Assembly (NCBI RefSeq): GCF_900105345.1
Contig: NZ_FNSN01000002.1
Location: forward strand, 18,745 to 82,744
Origin: Arthrobacter woluwensis
GTDB taxonomy: Bacteria > Actinomycetota > Actinomycetes > Actinomycetales > Micrococcaceae
Reading direction: 5' to 3'
Length of the DNA stretch: 64,000 nucleotides
The position numbers and the translations under genes were made by a program. Positions 34,001 through 41,735 of this stretch are shown one piece after another (position 1 is the first letter of the stretch; the number at the start of each line of letters is the position of its first letter). Below the pieces are notes generated by a model. It was given only the letters and a program-made list of their open reading frames with translations, was not told where the DNA came from and did no database searches.

Positions 34001-37000
34001 GGATGCCCAACAACGCCTTCCCGGCCTCGACGCGGTTGGTGAACGGCACGGCGCCCACCGTGGCGTTGAACAACTCTCCTTCCGTGGGCCGTGCCTGATG
34101 CCGGGCACGCTCCAGCAAAGGGACCTGCGTGTCCAGGACAGAGAGTTTCGCCTCGGCCAGGCCGCGATCGATCTTCGCCCGACGAGTTCCGTCAGCCCAC
34201 GAGCCTTGCAGTGTTTCCAGCTTCGCCGCCTGCATCTGCAAGGTGGCCAGCTGTTCCAGCCGAGGATCCCCCGACAGGGCGGCCGCGGCCTGGGAAGCGG
34301 TCAGCTCGAGGTCACCGAAGCCGTCTTCGAGCTTGCGCACCCCCTTGGAGTGTTTCAGGGTGTTGATGAACCCGGCCTTGTGCGCCACGAGGTCCCACAT
34401 GTAGACATCGAAGGTCTCCGAGACCGCGTAGATCAGCACCTCCACCTCGGCGTTCTGATTACCGTGGCGCAGCCCGCGGCCTTCGCGCTGTTCTAAGTAG
34501 TCGGGCCGGAAGGGCACGTCGACGTGGTGGATGGCCACCACCCGGTCCTGCACGTTCGTGCCGGTGCCCATCTTCTCCGTAGAGCCGATCAGCACCCTGA
34601 CCTGCCCGGCCCGGCAGGCTCGGAACAGGTCCTGTCGTTCTTCATCACTGCGAGCTTCATGGATGAACCGGATCGTTGATTCCTCCATCCCCAGGCTTAC
34701 GCACTGGGACCGGATCTCGTCATACATGCTGAACCGGCCCTCCAGGTTCGGGGTGGCCCGGTCGCAGAAGACGATCTGCAGGGACCCGGTGGGCTCTCCC
34801 ACCCCCTGGTAGACGATGTGGCTGTTCTCGGCGTCGATGCGCTGGATTTGCTCGGCAACCTGAGCGGCGCGGCCGCCGTCGGGATCCGCCGGCAGACCCC
34901 GAAGCCGCGGGTCTAACGCGACCATCCGGCCATCGCCGGTGATCTTGGGCATGTTGTCCTCGCGTGGATCGACCGATCCCAGCCGCTTGGCCCTGGCCCC
35001 CAGCTCGACCACATAGTCTCGCACCTCCTCGCTGGGTTCACGCTTGAGCAGGTGCCGCTCCCCTCCCTTGAGGTCGGGCAGGACGATGCCGAGGTCCTGG
35101 GTGGTGACGGTATCGGTGAATGGGTCAGAGAGTGCCTGCAGCTCGGGCAGGTTGATGTAGGTGGTGATTTTCTCCACCTGGTCGAACCCTCCGCCGGCGG
35201 GAGAGATCCGCAGGATGGTGGAACGTTCGGTGAACTGCCCAGCCCAGGCGTTGACGTCCGCAACCCCAGCCCCGGCCAGCAGATCCGGGCGCAGGTAGTG
35301 CTGCATGACCCACCACTCGGCGATGCTGTTCGCCACCGGTGTACCGGTGGCAAACGTCGCCACCGCGGGAAGGAAGGTGCTGCTGTATCGCCCGTCGGCC
35401 TTGGCCTGCTCGATCTTGTGCTCCCGCAGGGCGCGGAGCTTGTAGTCAAGGTCCTGCGCCCTCAACGAGCCCGTGCAGGCCAGTTCGTAGGAGTCCGAGG
35501 CCCGGAACAGGTTCTTGAACAGGTGCGCCTCATCCACGAAGAGGTAATCGATCCCGGTGTCCTCCCACACCAGCCCCTGATCCTTACCGGCCAGGGTTTT
35601 CGCGTGGCGTTCCTCCAGGACCTTGATCTGGCGCTGCAGGCGCTTCTGGGTGACCTTGTCACTGGGGTCGGCCTCGGCGTTGGCCGCCTTCACGGCCTCG
35701 ATTTCCTCCCGCAACCACTCGGCGCTGCGCACCGGGTCGATCTGAATCGAGGTGAACACGGTCTGCGGCATGATCACCGCGTCCCACTCCCCCATGCCGG
35801 CGGCCGCGATCCATGCCTGCCGATCGGCGGCATTCAACCCCGTCGGGATCGCCAGAACCTCAGCCATCGGGTACCAGGAGGTGAACTCGGCCGCGACCTG
35901 ATCCACCAGGTGGTTCGGGACGATGATCGCCGGCTTTGTCGCAATTCCGGTGCGCCGCAGTTCCATGGCCGCCATGCACATGGTTCCGGTCTTCCCGGCT
36001 CCGACGACGTGATCGAGCAAGGTGGTGGGTTCGGCCAGGATCCTGGCCACCGCCGCCCGCTGATAGGGGCGCGGGGTGATCGCGTCGTTGAGTCCAGGTA
36101 GTGCCATGACCTCGCCCATGCCGGTGTAATCGGCGCGGATCACCGAATTGAACATCTCGTTATACCGGGCCATGACCGTCTCGGCCCGGCCCGGCTCAGA
36201 GAGCACCCAGGCCCCGAAATCATCAGCGATCCGTGCGGCCTTGTCCCGGGCTTCCACGGTCGCTTTGGCGTCCTTGACGTAGCGTTTACTGCCGTCAGGG
36301 TTGGTGACGGCCCGCCGGACCACCACGGAACGGGAGTTCATGATGGATTCGAGCAGCTGCGTCGGGGTCCGGTCCCCGGTACCGAACTGGTACCGAACAC
36401 TCGGGGAGAACTGGGCGCCGGAGGTCTTGACCTCCCAGGAGTCTTCGGTGTTCAACCGGATCGTGGCCAGCACCCCGAACCGTTCGGAGACGTACTGTTC
36501 GTAGGTGCCGGCCTCGATGTAGCGGCCACCGGGCTTGATTACTACTTCCCCGGCACTGACCGGAGCCGGGATGACCGCCTCCAACGCGGTCACGTTCACC
36601 TGGAACCGGGTGTCGGTTTCGGCCTTCTGGCGGGCCACGTCCAGCTTCTGGCGCACGTTCCCTGCCAGATAGGCCTGTCGAGGAACCAGCTCCCCGGTTT
36701 CTGGGTCGTCAAAGACCAGGTCTCCGAGTGCATCCCGGGCCAGTGCGGGGTCGACGTCCAGGAGCTCCGCGATGCGGTCCAGGCTCAGGACACGGTTTTC
36801 GTCCAGCGCGATCGCCACCGCGTCCGCCGGCGATTCCGCGGTCCGCCCGCCACCAGTCTTCGTGCGGATGTCGGCGGAGAACAAGGGCCGTTTACTCGCC
36901 GTCTGTTCCTGCTCATCGAAGTTCTCCAGGCTCATCAGCAGGCCCCGGGACGGGTCCTGCCTGAGGAAGGTGAGGTGTTCGCGGCGCTTGGTCAGGGGCT

Positions 37001-39170
37001 GCTCATCCCGGACTTCCTGTCCCCATTCGGCCAGCAGCTCCTCTGCCACCTCGACCTGGGACGGCTCGATCTCACCATCCTGGGGAAGGCTCGCCCGCCA
37101 CTGGGCCTCCTTCTCCCCCACCATCAGAGCCAGCGCTTTGGCCCCGATGTTCGATCGCTGCAGCGTGAAGCGGTTGATCGGCCCATAGGCGGACACGTAC
37201 ACGTCATAGGCCAGGTTCAAGGCCTGACGCGCTGCGTCTCGCTCAGCGCTGGTGGCCTCGGGCCGGCGCTGGACCGCCATAAGATCCACCGCGGCGTCCC
37301 GGACTTTCAGCAAGGCCCTGGCCTCGACGTGGTTGGCCTTCTTCACCGTCACCGGCGCCCACCCTGTGGGGGTCAGCTGCTCGAAGCCGGTCCCTTCCTC
37401 GCGGGCGCGGACGGTACCGATCCGGCCGTTCCCGTTCGAGACCAGAGTGTGCAAACCAGGGGCGGTATCGACCACGGCGGTCGGCTCATACGGGGCGTAC
37501 CCGAGACCGTTCTCCGCGGCTACGCCGAGTTGCCGTTCCAGTTCCTGACGGACCGACTGGGCCAGGTCACGGTCCTGCACCGGCTGAACGGTCACTTCGT
37601 CACCGAATCGGCCGGAGGTGATGCGCATCTGCCCCAGGACCGCTTCCGGGTGGTCGACGAACCAGCGGTTGATCCGTACGACCTCGGTGTCCTCAGTATC
37701 GGCGCGCTCCACCGCCGTGCCCTCACGCTGCACCCAGGTCTGTAGCTGTTCCGGGGATGCCGTGGCACCATTCTCGCGGCGCCGGAACACCAACACGTCA
37801 GCGGAGACATCCGTGCCGGCTGTTTCCTTGAAGGCCCCTTGCGGGAGACGGACGGCGGCGACCAGGTCACCGTACTTGCCGATCTGCCGGCGAGCCACCT
37901 CACCTGCGGCGTCCAGGGTGAAGGTACTGGTGATCACCGCAACGTAGCCGCCCGGGGCGGTCAGCCGGAGCGATTTGGCGATGAAGTGGTTGTGGATCGA
38001 GAGCCGGGCCGTGTTGTGCAGCGGATCATGCACCACGAAATCTCCGAACGGCACATTGCCGATCACCGCGTTCAAAGATCCTTCCGGGATCCTCGTGTTC
38101 TGGAACCCTCCGGCTTCGATACGCGCCTGCGGCTGTAGGCGGGAGGCGATCGAGGCCGTGACAGGGTCCAGCTCGACACCAATCATCTGCGCCGATTCCG
38201 GGGCCAGGCCAATGAACACCCCGGCCCCGCAACCCGGTTCCAAGACCGGACCGCCGGAGAAACCTGCCGTGGCCAGGGCCTCCCACATGGCCTTGGCCAC
38301 CGCCGGGTCCGTGTAATGGGCGTTCAGGGTCGTCGCGGCCGCGGCGTCGACCGCCTCAGGTCCGAACAGGTCCTCTAACGATTCCCTGACCTGTTCGGCC
38401 TCGGGGTGTGCCGGGTCGAACACTTCCGCCACCGCGCCCCAGGAGGACCACGCGGCCAACTGTTCCTGCTCTGCGGCGGTGGCGGCGCGATGTTCCTGCT
38501 CGAGCTGCGCGGCCAGGCGCAGCGCGGTCAGATTGGCCCGGATCCGGGCCTTGGTGCCCGTGGGGGCGAGATTGCGCTCCGGAACCCAGCGCGGCCCCGT
38601 TACGGGGCGCGCAGCTCCGACTGCTGTGCCAGGGTCGGCCAGGACGTCCGGGCCGGATCCACCACGACCCCCTGCTGCGCCAGATGTTCCCACGCCCGGG
38701 CGAAGATCGTGTCCATCTTCTCCAGCTGACCGATCCTGTCCTCCCGGCTCAACGCTGCCAGGTCCTCGACCACTGCCGTCGACGGGGCCTGCGGGTCCTT
38801 GGTGATCACCAGCTGCGCCCACAGCGCCTTCACCAGCACCAGGAACTCCGGGTTCAGATTCGTCCCGCGGGAGAACACCCAATCCGGAACGCACAGCTCC
38901 CCCACGTTCAAGTTCTCCTCGAACCACTCCGGCAGGGTCAGGTACTGAGCCGGCGCCTCGAGCGGCCGCGTCCAAGCCGTCGGATCCTTCTCCCACTCCA
39001 GGGCGGCGATCGTCAGCGAATCCGGAAGCTGTGCCGGATCCTGGTGCAGCTCCTGCTCCGCCCACTCCTGCGCCAGAGACGTCTGGTGTGCTGGGTTCGT
39101 GGTCATCGAGTTCCTCCAAAAGATCAAAGAGCGAGTATTGGCCATCGATGGGTTTCTTTGCCCGAGCCAT
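31026..39170 (-). CDS. Giant DNA methylase-helicase (DarB-like anti-restriction type)
   Basis: Up to 2714 aa. An N6-adenine methyltransferase domain comes first: VLEPGCGAGVF (motif I, about residue 310) and GNVPFGDF (a variant of NPPF, about 370). A superfamily 2 helicase follows: VVGAGKTGT (about 1053), VDEAHLFKN (about 1213), ATGTPVANS, and QREGRGLRHG (about 1560). The C-terminal 1000 residues have repeated beta-rich modules. Similar methylase-helicases on phages and conjugative elements (P1 DarB) protect entering DNA from restriction. The start is uncertain: ATG 39170 has GAAGGA and the frame is open throughout, but residues 30-190 are Gly/Ala-rich and overlap a better-looking gene in another frame (38600-39106); GTG 38693 is an alternative start. 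Confidence 0.85.
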   Translation of the reverse strand: MARAKKPIDGQYSLFDLLEELDDHEPSTPDVSGAGVGGAGAAPGSGTASGFADDRRPGVGEGSDGLDAAARGAGSVPDPAGVVRGELERGGAVRSGLGVLPRDESEPGVPGAGEGAVGAAGDHQGPAGPVDGSGRGPGSVEPGGQDRSAGEDGHDLRPGVGTSGAAGGRGGSGPDVLADPGTAVGAARPVTGPRWVPERNLAPTGTKARIRANLTALRLAAQLEQEHRAATAAEQEQLAAWSSWGAVAEVFDPAHPEAEQVRESLEDLFGPEAVDAAAATTLNAHYTDPAVAKAMWEALATAGFSGGPVLEPGCGAGVFIGLAPESAQMIGVELDPVTASIASRLQPQARIEAGGFQNTRIPEGSLNAVIGNVPFGDFVVHDPLHNTARLSIHNHFIAKSLRLTAPGGYVAVITSTFTLDAAGEVARRQIGKYGDLVAAVRLPQGAFKETAGTDVSADVLVFRRRENGATASPEQLQTWVQREGTAVERADTEDTEVVRINRWFVDHPEAVLGQMRITSGRFGDEVTVQPVQDRDLAQSVRQELERQLGVAAENGLGYAPYEPTAVVDTAPGLHTLVSNGNGRIGTVRAREEGTGFEQLTPTGWAPVTVKKANHVEARALLKVRDAAVDLMAVQRRPEATSAERDAARQALNLAYDVYVSAYGPINRFTLQRSNIGAKALALMVGEKEAQWRASLPQDGEIEPSQVEVAEELLAEWGQEVRDEQPLTKRREHLTFLRQDPSRGLLMSLENFDEQEQTASKRPLFSADIRTKTGGGRTAESPADAVAIALDENRVLSLDRIAELLDVDPALARDALGDLVFDDPETGELVPRQAYLAGNVRQKLDVARQKAETDTRFQVNVTALEAVIPAPVSAGEVVIKPGGRYIEAGTYEQYVSERFGVLATIRLNTEDSWEVKTSGAQFSPSVRYQFGTGDRTPTQLLESIMNSRSVVVRRAVTNPDGSKRYVKDAKATVEARDKAARIADDFGAWVLSEPGRAETVMARYNEMFNSVIRADYTGMGEVMALPGLNDAITPRPYQRAAVARILAEPTTLLDHVVGAGKTGTMCMAAMELRRTGIATKPAIIVPNHLVDQVAAEFTSWYPMAEVLAIPTGLNAADRQAWIAAAGMGEWDAVIMPQTVFTSIQIDPVRSAEWLREEIEAVKAANAEADPSDKVTQKRLQRQIKVLEERHAKTLAGKDQGLVWEDTGIDYLFVDEAHLFKNLFRASDSYELACTGSLRAQDLDYKLRALREHKIEQAKADGRYSSTFLPAVATFATGTPVANSIAEWWVMQHYLRPDLLAGAGVADVNAWAGQFTERSTILRISPAGGGFDQVEKITTYINLPELQALSDPFTDTVTTQDLGIVLPDLKGGERHLLKREPSEEVRDYVVELGARAKRLGSVDPREDNMPKITGDGRMVALDPRLRGLPADPDGGRAAQVAEQIQRIDAENSHIVYQGVGEPTGSLQIVFCDRATPNLEGRFSMYDEIRSQCVSLGMEESTIRFIHEARSDEERQDLFRACRAGQVRVLIGSTEKMGTGTNVQDRVVAIHHVDVPFRPDYLEQREGRGLRHGNQNAEVEVLIYAVSETFDVYMWDLVAHKAGFINTLKHSKGVRKLEDGFGDLELTASQAAAALSGDPRLEQLATLQMQAAKLETLQGSWADGTRRAKIDRGLAEAKLSVLDTQVPLLERARHQARPTEGELFNATVGAVPFTNRVEAGKALLGILHRAVQVPNAVGPWSTETASVGGLEVSVRATSRGYELRLGGTDALMLSIDAKQLRETTARGLMQRVENLLAAIPERLTKATLSRPTIEADREQHAQRENTPFDRAEELLNIQQQIRDLMDDMGLQRAEEEAEPVQAEVEHEVLQEIFGDSKARGRELRVGDVVTKVPGQGSKFFTVTSTQHGRVELSGVTATDGPENRAEVAGYEAVELISRRLDSLNEFEQQLVAAAKDPQKSLETMHSVTQGQLITVHAPEIRNGSVARYGDPEVTITGTVTALTGNTLTITSGDGSEHRVPRHFSALPNVLVHAPKKVDAQGPSTVLLPGDVLIEDTQAARRGDVLRLGRHGSYWADPETGAYRQAGSRGQVRPGRYLTTEEVEKVWTGDGLGADIGSLRPGDLVSEHELNPRAASRERVSIVSVSNQTMSGIRYLDPQGEVRDVKRRQDQTLTIHARRYGALSLAETARLAEPGVTTTRVQNLPEALGQWVAVLGSRGNSRRWGEQHLGLGRLQDIKVSDSHAMLRLQTVDGIEEFTAVLYDDAVIWPGELPEQPLDLVGMEPEANAITPKTPRQAEEPERPRFLPEEATSGTEDFPRLSPTRIEDPVPPAPAAAQPGKGSAVGRVLHSAEGTSVEDVERGQERLIELLKSNSFKYSARQQLWYLPRPWKEATRASKVRQLLRGAGQAGIVLDRASIDGKLPTAVVQQGDWVRISPDEVHIRQADWHGATPLTQFPAFYARVESSGAGRGVHCEVKTHGVLRSFEVTPIAGGLTAATQQEVLAWAASTGADVSQVEELLDTRVGRRVQDVPVGSRITGTVTPVTLGNQRRVSAANAVVAATTPGRSGAERFLLLKEKGRLQWVAARNMDAVLVTGTGPAPAVHATPPVFREVPVTELALGTRIHAQGIQAETASSFIKTIGDATGNLTHRAQTETGLEIHVDTGQGVVRLQERFNDGFRVTTMTEGRAEEVPNPGHSPEWEHGLETVTSPASGPEPS
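38600..39106 (-). CDS. Hypothetical protein, 168 aa, overlapping the methylase-helicase 5-prime end
   Basis: This gene lies entirely inside the first 570 bases of the open methylase-helicase frame, in a different frame. It has an ideal ribosome site (GGAGG six bases before ATG 39106), and its sequence looks natural: balanced composition, regular hydrophobic spacing and no low-complexity runs (for example PEFLVLVKALWAQLVITKD). The overlapping frame reads mostly Gly, Ala, Pro and Arg here. I therefore think this is the true coding frame in this segment. No family recognised. It may be an accessory subunit translated with the methylase-helicase. Confidence 0.65.
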   Translation of the reverse strand: MTTNPAHQTSLAQEWAEQELHQDPAQLPDSLTIAALEWEKDPTAWTRPLEAPAQYLTLPEWFEENLNVGELCVPDWVFSRGTNLNPEFLVLVKALWAQLVITKDPQAPSTAVVEDLAALSREDRIGQLEKMDTIFARAWEHLAQQGVVVDPARTSWPTLAQQSELRAP

Positions 39171-39199
39171 AACGAAATCCTTCTAGTTGACATAACGAT

Positions 39200-39234
39200 G
39201 GTGTGCGCGGACCAATGTCAAGTCCGCGCACACC
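39200..39234 (-). terminator. Terminator hairpin between ssb and the methylase-helicase
   Basis: GGTGTGCGCGGAC (39200-39212) pairs perfectly with 39222-39234 across a 9-base loop, 42 bp downstream of the ssb stop on the minus strand. Confidence 0.7.
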
Positions 39235-39275
39235 GTGCGTGAGGTGAGACGCCGGAAAGCTCCCGGGGGTGAAGG

Positions 39276-39773
39276 TCAGTGGTTGATGCCCCAGGCGTCA
39301 TCCAGGGCCCGGTCGGCCTGCGTGTACGTCTGGGTCTGTGCCTGAGACTGGACCTGCGCGGAGCTCACACCGGTTTCCTGCTCAGCGCCCGGACCGCTCT
39401 GCTTCGGGCTGACGCTGACCGTGCGGAAGTCCATGCTCGTGGCCGCCGTCTCGGCCCAGAGCCGGTTGTTCAGAGCGGCCTCCCCGTCCTTGGTCACGTA
39501 GGGGCGGGCTTCGTAGCGGCCAACGACAGTGAGCCGGTCACCGGTCTGCAGCTTCGAGGCCATGATGTTCTCCTGCAGGGCCTTGTTCCGCACCCCGATG
39601 TCGTAGTACTCGGTCGGGCTGCTCTTCCACTCGTTGGCTTCACGGTCGAAGAACCGGTCGCTGACAGCGAGCCGGAAGGTCACCATGGGGCCGTTCTTGG
39701 TGGTGATCTGCGCGGGTTCCTTGGTGAGGTTGCCGGTGACGGGGACGTTCCGGAACGCGTTCGTGGTGGACAT
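39276..39773 (-). CDS. ssb: Single-stranded DNA-binding protein
   Basis: A 165-aa SSB. The N-terminal 110 residues form the OB fold: FRNVPVTGNLTKEP, MVTFRLAVSDRFFD, YYDIGVRNKALQENIMASKLQTGDRLTVVGRYEAR. The tail is Gln/Thr-rich and ends ALDDAWGINH, not the acidic DDDIPF-type tip of chromosomal SSBs, so contacts with host repair proteins may be weak. ATG 39773 follows AGGAG. It is the sole gene between element B and a terminator. Its likely role is to coat the single strand entering by conjugation. Confidence 0.92.
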   Translation of the reverse strand: MSTTNAFRNVPVTGNLTKEPAQITTKNGPMVTFRLAVSDRFFDREANEWKSSPTEYYDIGVRNKALQENIMASKLQTGDRLTVVGRYEARPYVTKDGEAALNNRLWAETAATSMDFRTVSVSPKQSGPGAEQETGVSSAQVQSQAQTQTYTQADRALDDAWGINH

Positions 39774-39800
39774 AGGACTCACTCCTTACGGTGTGGAAGT

Positions 39801-39846
39801 TGATGCCCTGTGTTCCCTCATCGCCGGGAATCCTTGTGTGACAGAC
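39801..39846 (-). promoter_or_regulatory. Conserved bipartite element B (TGTCA-N21-GGGAAC)
   Basis: Read on the minus strand: GTCTGTCA, 21 bp, GGGAACACAGGGCATCA, ending 27 bp before the ssb start. The second half matches element A in 15 of 17 positions. Confidence 0.72.
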
Positions 39847-39851
39847 ACGCA

Positions 39852-39882
39852 GGGGGTGGTGCGCCGGCCGCGCACCACCCCC
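39852..39882 (-). terminator. Terminator hairpin of the type IV secretion operon
   Basis: GGGGGTGGTGCGC (39852-39864) pairs perfectly with 39870-39882 across 5 bases, just after the gene ending at 39898. Element B begins immediately beyond it. Confidence 0.75.
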
Positions 39883-39897
39883 GTCTCACTGCTCCGT

Positions 39898-40686
39898 TCA
39901 GGTTTCCTCAGCGGCTTCGCGTCGAGTCCAGCTCGTGCCGGAGTCGGTGGATTCCTCCAGATGCGGCGGACGGTCCTGATCGTGAGTGATCTCCACCAGT
40001 GCCCCGTCGGCGAGGGTGGTCGCGGCGATCCGTGCTGTGGTTGGGGACGGGGCCCACTCCTTCCTGCCGGCGACCGCAAAGTCCTCGACCACCGTGTCCT
40101 GATCCATTACTCGCCACCGCTTCAACTGCTCTTCTCGTTCAATGTGTTCGGTGGTGGTGCGGCGTCGGCGCCGCGCCTCCCACAACTGTTCGTCGTAAGC
40201 ACGGCTGACCGGCTCGTCCGGAACGTGTTTGCCTTGCAGGCAGCTCGCCCTGGCCGCGGTGAATTCGGCCAGGCGGCTCTTCAGTAGGGGCAGGTGGTAG
40301 TGCCAGATCGTCATAGGGGCCAGCCCCGGGGCTGCTTCTTCCCAGACCTTGTACTCGCTGCACCGGGCGGCATAGAGTTCCGCGGTGATGTCGGCGTGTT
40401 CGAACCAGCACGCCGGCACCACGGAGGCAGGGATCCGGTACTCGGTGATCCACCAATCGACCCAGGCCCTCAAATCGGTCCAGGCATCCCCGACATCGCT
40501 GGTGTCGATGTCACGCCACCGCACCCCGAGGTGGTCAGGACCGGAGTTCGGGTCCATCCAATCCAGCGGCATCCCCTCCCCCGGGGCCTCCGCTGTCGCG
40601 TCCCACGAATCCGCCCCGACCCCGGTATCAGGAGCGGGGAAGTTGTCGCCCTCCCAGGCATCGGAGCTCTTATCGGTGCTGTCCAC
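39898..40686 (-). CDS. DUF4913-type hypothetical protein
   Basis: A 262-aa protein whose middle matches the DUF4913 pattern known from actinobacterial plasmids and integrative elements: WTDLRAWVDWWITEY, IPASVVPACWFEHADITAELYA, then an amphipathic helix with YKVWEEA. The N-terminus is acidic and disordered-looking and the C-terminus charged. The family has no known function but is often found among transfer genes. It is the last gene of the operon that starts at 48803 and is followed by a terminator. Confidence 0.75.
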   Translation of the reverse strand: MDSTDKSSDAWEGDNFPAPDTGVGADSWDATAEAPGEGMPLDWMDPNSGPDHLGVRWRDIDTSDVGDAWTDLRAWVDWWITEYRIPASVVPACWFEHADITAELYAARCSEYKVWEEAAPGLAPMTIWHYHLPLLKSRLAEFTAARASCLQGKHVPDEPVSRAYDEQLWEARRRRRTTTEHIEREEQLKRWRVMDQDTVVEDFAVAGRKEWAPSPTTARIAATTLADGALVEITHDQDRPPHLEESTDSGTSWTRREAAEET

Positions 40687-40688
40687 GG

Positions 40689-41048
40689 TTATTCCTTGCT
40701 GCTGAGATCTCGGTCATCGTGCTTTTCGTTGTGGCCCTGGTCCAGCCGCGGCATCCCCGGGCCTTCCCAATAAAGGTCGTCGCTTTGGGCTCCGCCGGAG
40801 GCACGAATCGCCGTGAGCCGGTCGACCAGGGCTTCCTCGAATGAGGCGAAGGGCCCACGGGGCAGGCCGATGGGCAGGGAACTGTGCTTCCATCCCTGTT
40901 CGTGATGATCTTCAATAGCCCCTAGTTCCCTGCCGTCGAGGTCCCAGATGAGCCAGAAACCGCCGGATTCGTCCGCGACCTGAACCTCGGCACGGAACAC
41001 AGTGCCAGTGCCGCTTGAGTAGAGCTCACGAGGGGTGAAGGTTTTCAT
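40689..41048 (-). CDS. Hypothetical protein, about 119 aa
   Basis: Not recognised. The N-terminus reads as a compact beta domain (GTVFRAEVQVADESGGFWLIWDLDGRELG) followed by helices and a His/Asp-rich tail. The frame is open to 41144, but ATG 41048 follows GAGGAAG and gives a natural N-terminus. The DUF4913-type gene starts two bases after its stop, so the two are coupled. Confidence 0.6.
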   Translation of the reverse strand: MKTFTPRELYSSGTGTVFRAEVQVADESGGFWLIWDLDGRELGAIEDHHEQGWKHSSLPIGLPRGPFASFEEALVDRLTAIRASGGAQSDDLYWEGPGMPRLDQGHNEKHDDRDLSSKE

Positions 41049-41061
41049 GGAAGGTACTTCC

Positions 41062-41337
41062 TCAGCTTGTCGCTTGGGGTTGGTGCAGATCGATGAGGTG
41101 GCTGAGCCTTTCCAGGAGGACCAGGGGTGCTCGGTTGGCCGCACCGAGGGTGGTGTCGTGGTGTGTTCTCATCCAGGCGTGGACGGCACGGTGGCAGGCC
41201 GGGCAGAGGCTGATCCCTTGGCCTTGTTCGGCTGAGCAGGAAAGCGTCGAACCGTGCACTGTGGTGGTGCTGTGGTGTTCGAGGTCCCGGTCGCGGGTTG
41301 AGCAGATCCAGCAGCAGGTGTCCTCGTGGGCGGTCAA
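41062..41337 (-). CDS. Small HNH-like zinc protein, 91 aa
   Basis: Contains CCWIC and, later, LCPACHRAVH, two cysteine knuckles with histidines as in HNH nucleases that bind structural zinc; DLEHHSTTTVHG supplies candidate active-site histidines. It starts at TTG 41337, six bases after GGAG, and this start overlaps the stop of the preceding HNH gene (TTGA). The frame is open far upstream, but that part is an out-of-frame reading of the preceding gene. Probably a DNA nicking or processing protein, or a regulator derived from one. Confidence 0.65.
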   Translation of the reverse strand: MTAHEDTCCWICSTRDRDLEHHSTTTVHGSTLSCSAEQGQGISLCPACHRAVHAWMRTHHDTTLGAANRAPLVLLERLSHLIDLHQPQATS

Positions 41338-41729
41338 CGGGGTCTCCTTCGGGCAAGTTGTCGTTTCAGCACCAGTAACGCGGCTCTGCTCGCGCGGCCA
41401 CGGTCCCAGCCGTAGTAGTCCCGGGTGTCCAGCAGCCGGTGTAGGTGCTCGTGATGTGCCCTGCATAGCGGGATCAAGTCCTGGTCCTTCTCGGCGGCTT
41501 TGAAGCTGCCATCTGGGTTGATCACGACTCCGGTGTAGTTCAGGTGATGCAGGTCCAGGGTGCCGTTCTCGGTGAGGGTGACAGCGCACACCATGCAGCA
41601 GGGCTCGATCCCTTTGCGCCGCAGGTCCCGGAAGTAGCGTTGCCGGCGCCAGGCCCATGCTTGACTGCGCAGATACGCCGCGTAGGGGGCCCGGGAGCGG
41701 CCGTGTTTGCGGCCCAGCGAAAGTGCCAT
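41334..41729 (-). CDS. HNH endonuclease-like protein, 131 aa
   Basis: An HNH-type fold: PCCMVC (first zinc knuckle), LDLHHLNYTG (the HH pair of the active site), then LIPLCRAHHEHLHRL (second knuckle plus final histidine). The N-terminus is basic, suited to DNA binding. It lies four bases after the coupling-protein gene and overlaps the second HNH-like gene. Known relatives are phage and plasmid nucleases; its role in transfer is not known. Confidence 0.8.
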   Translation of the reverse strand: MALSLGRKHGRSRAPYAAYLRSQAWAWRRQRYFRDLRRKGIEPCCMVCAVTLTENGTLDLHHLNYTGVVINPDGSFKAAEKDQDLIPLCRAHHEHLHRLLDTRDYYGWDRGRASRAALLVLKRQLARRRPR

Positions 41730-41735
41730 CGTTTT

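Noticed and set aside
33252..34496. Long plus-strand frames opposite the methylase-helicase gene (for example 414 codons)
   Set aside because: They are antisense shadows of a gene with clear helicase and methylase motifs.
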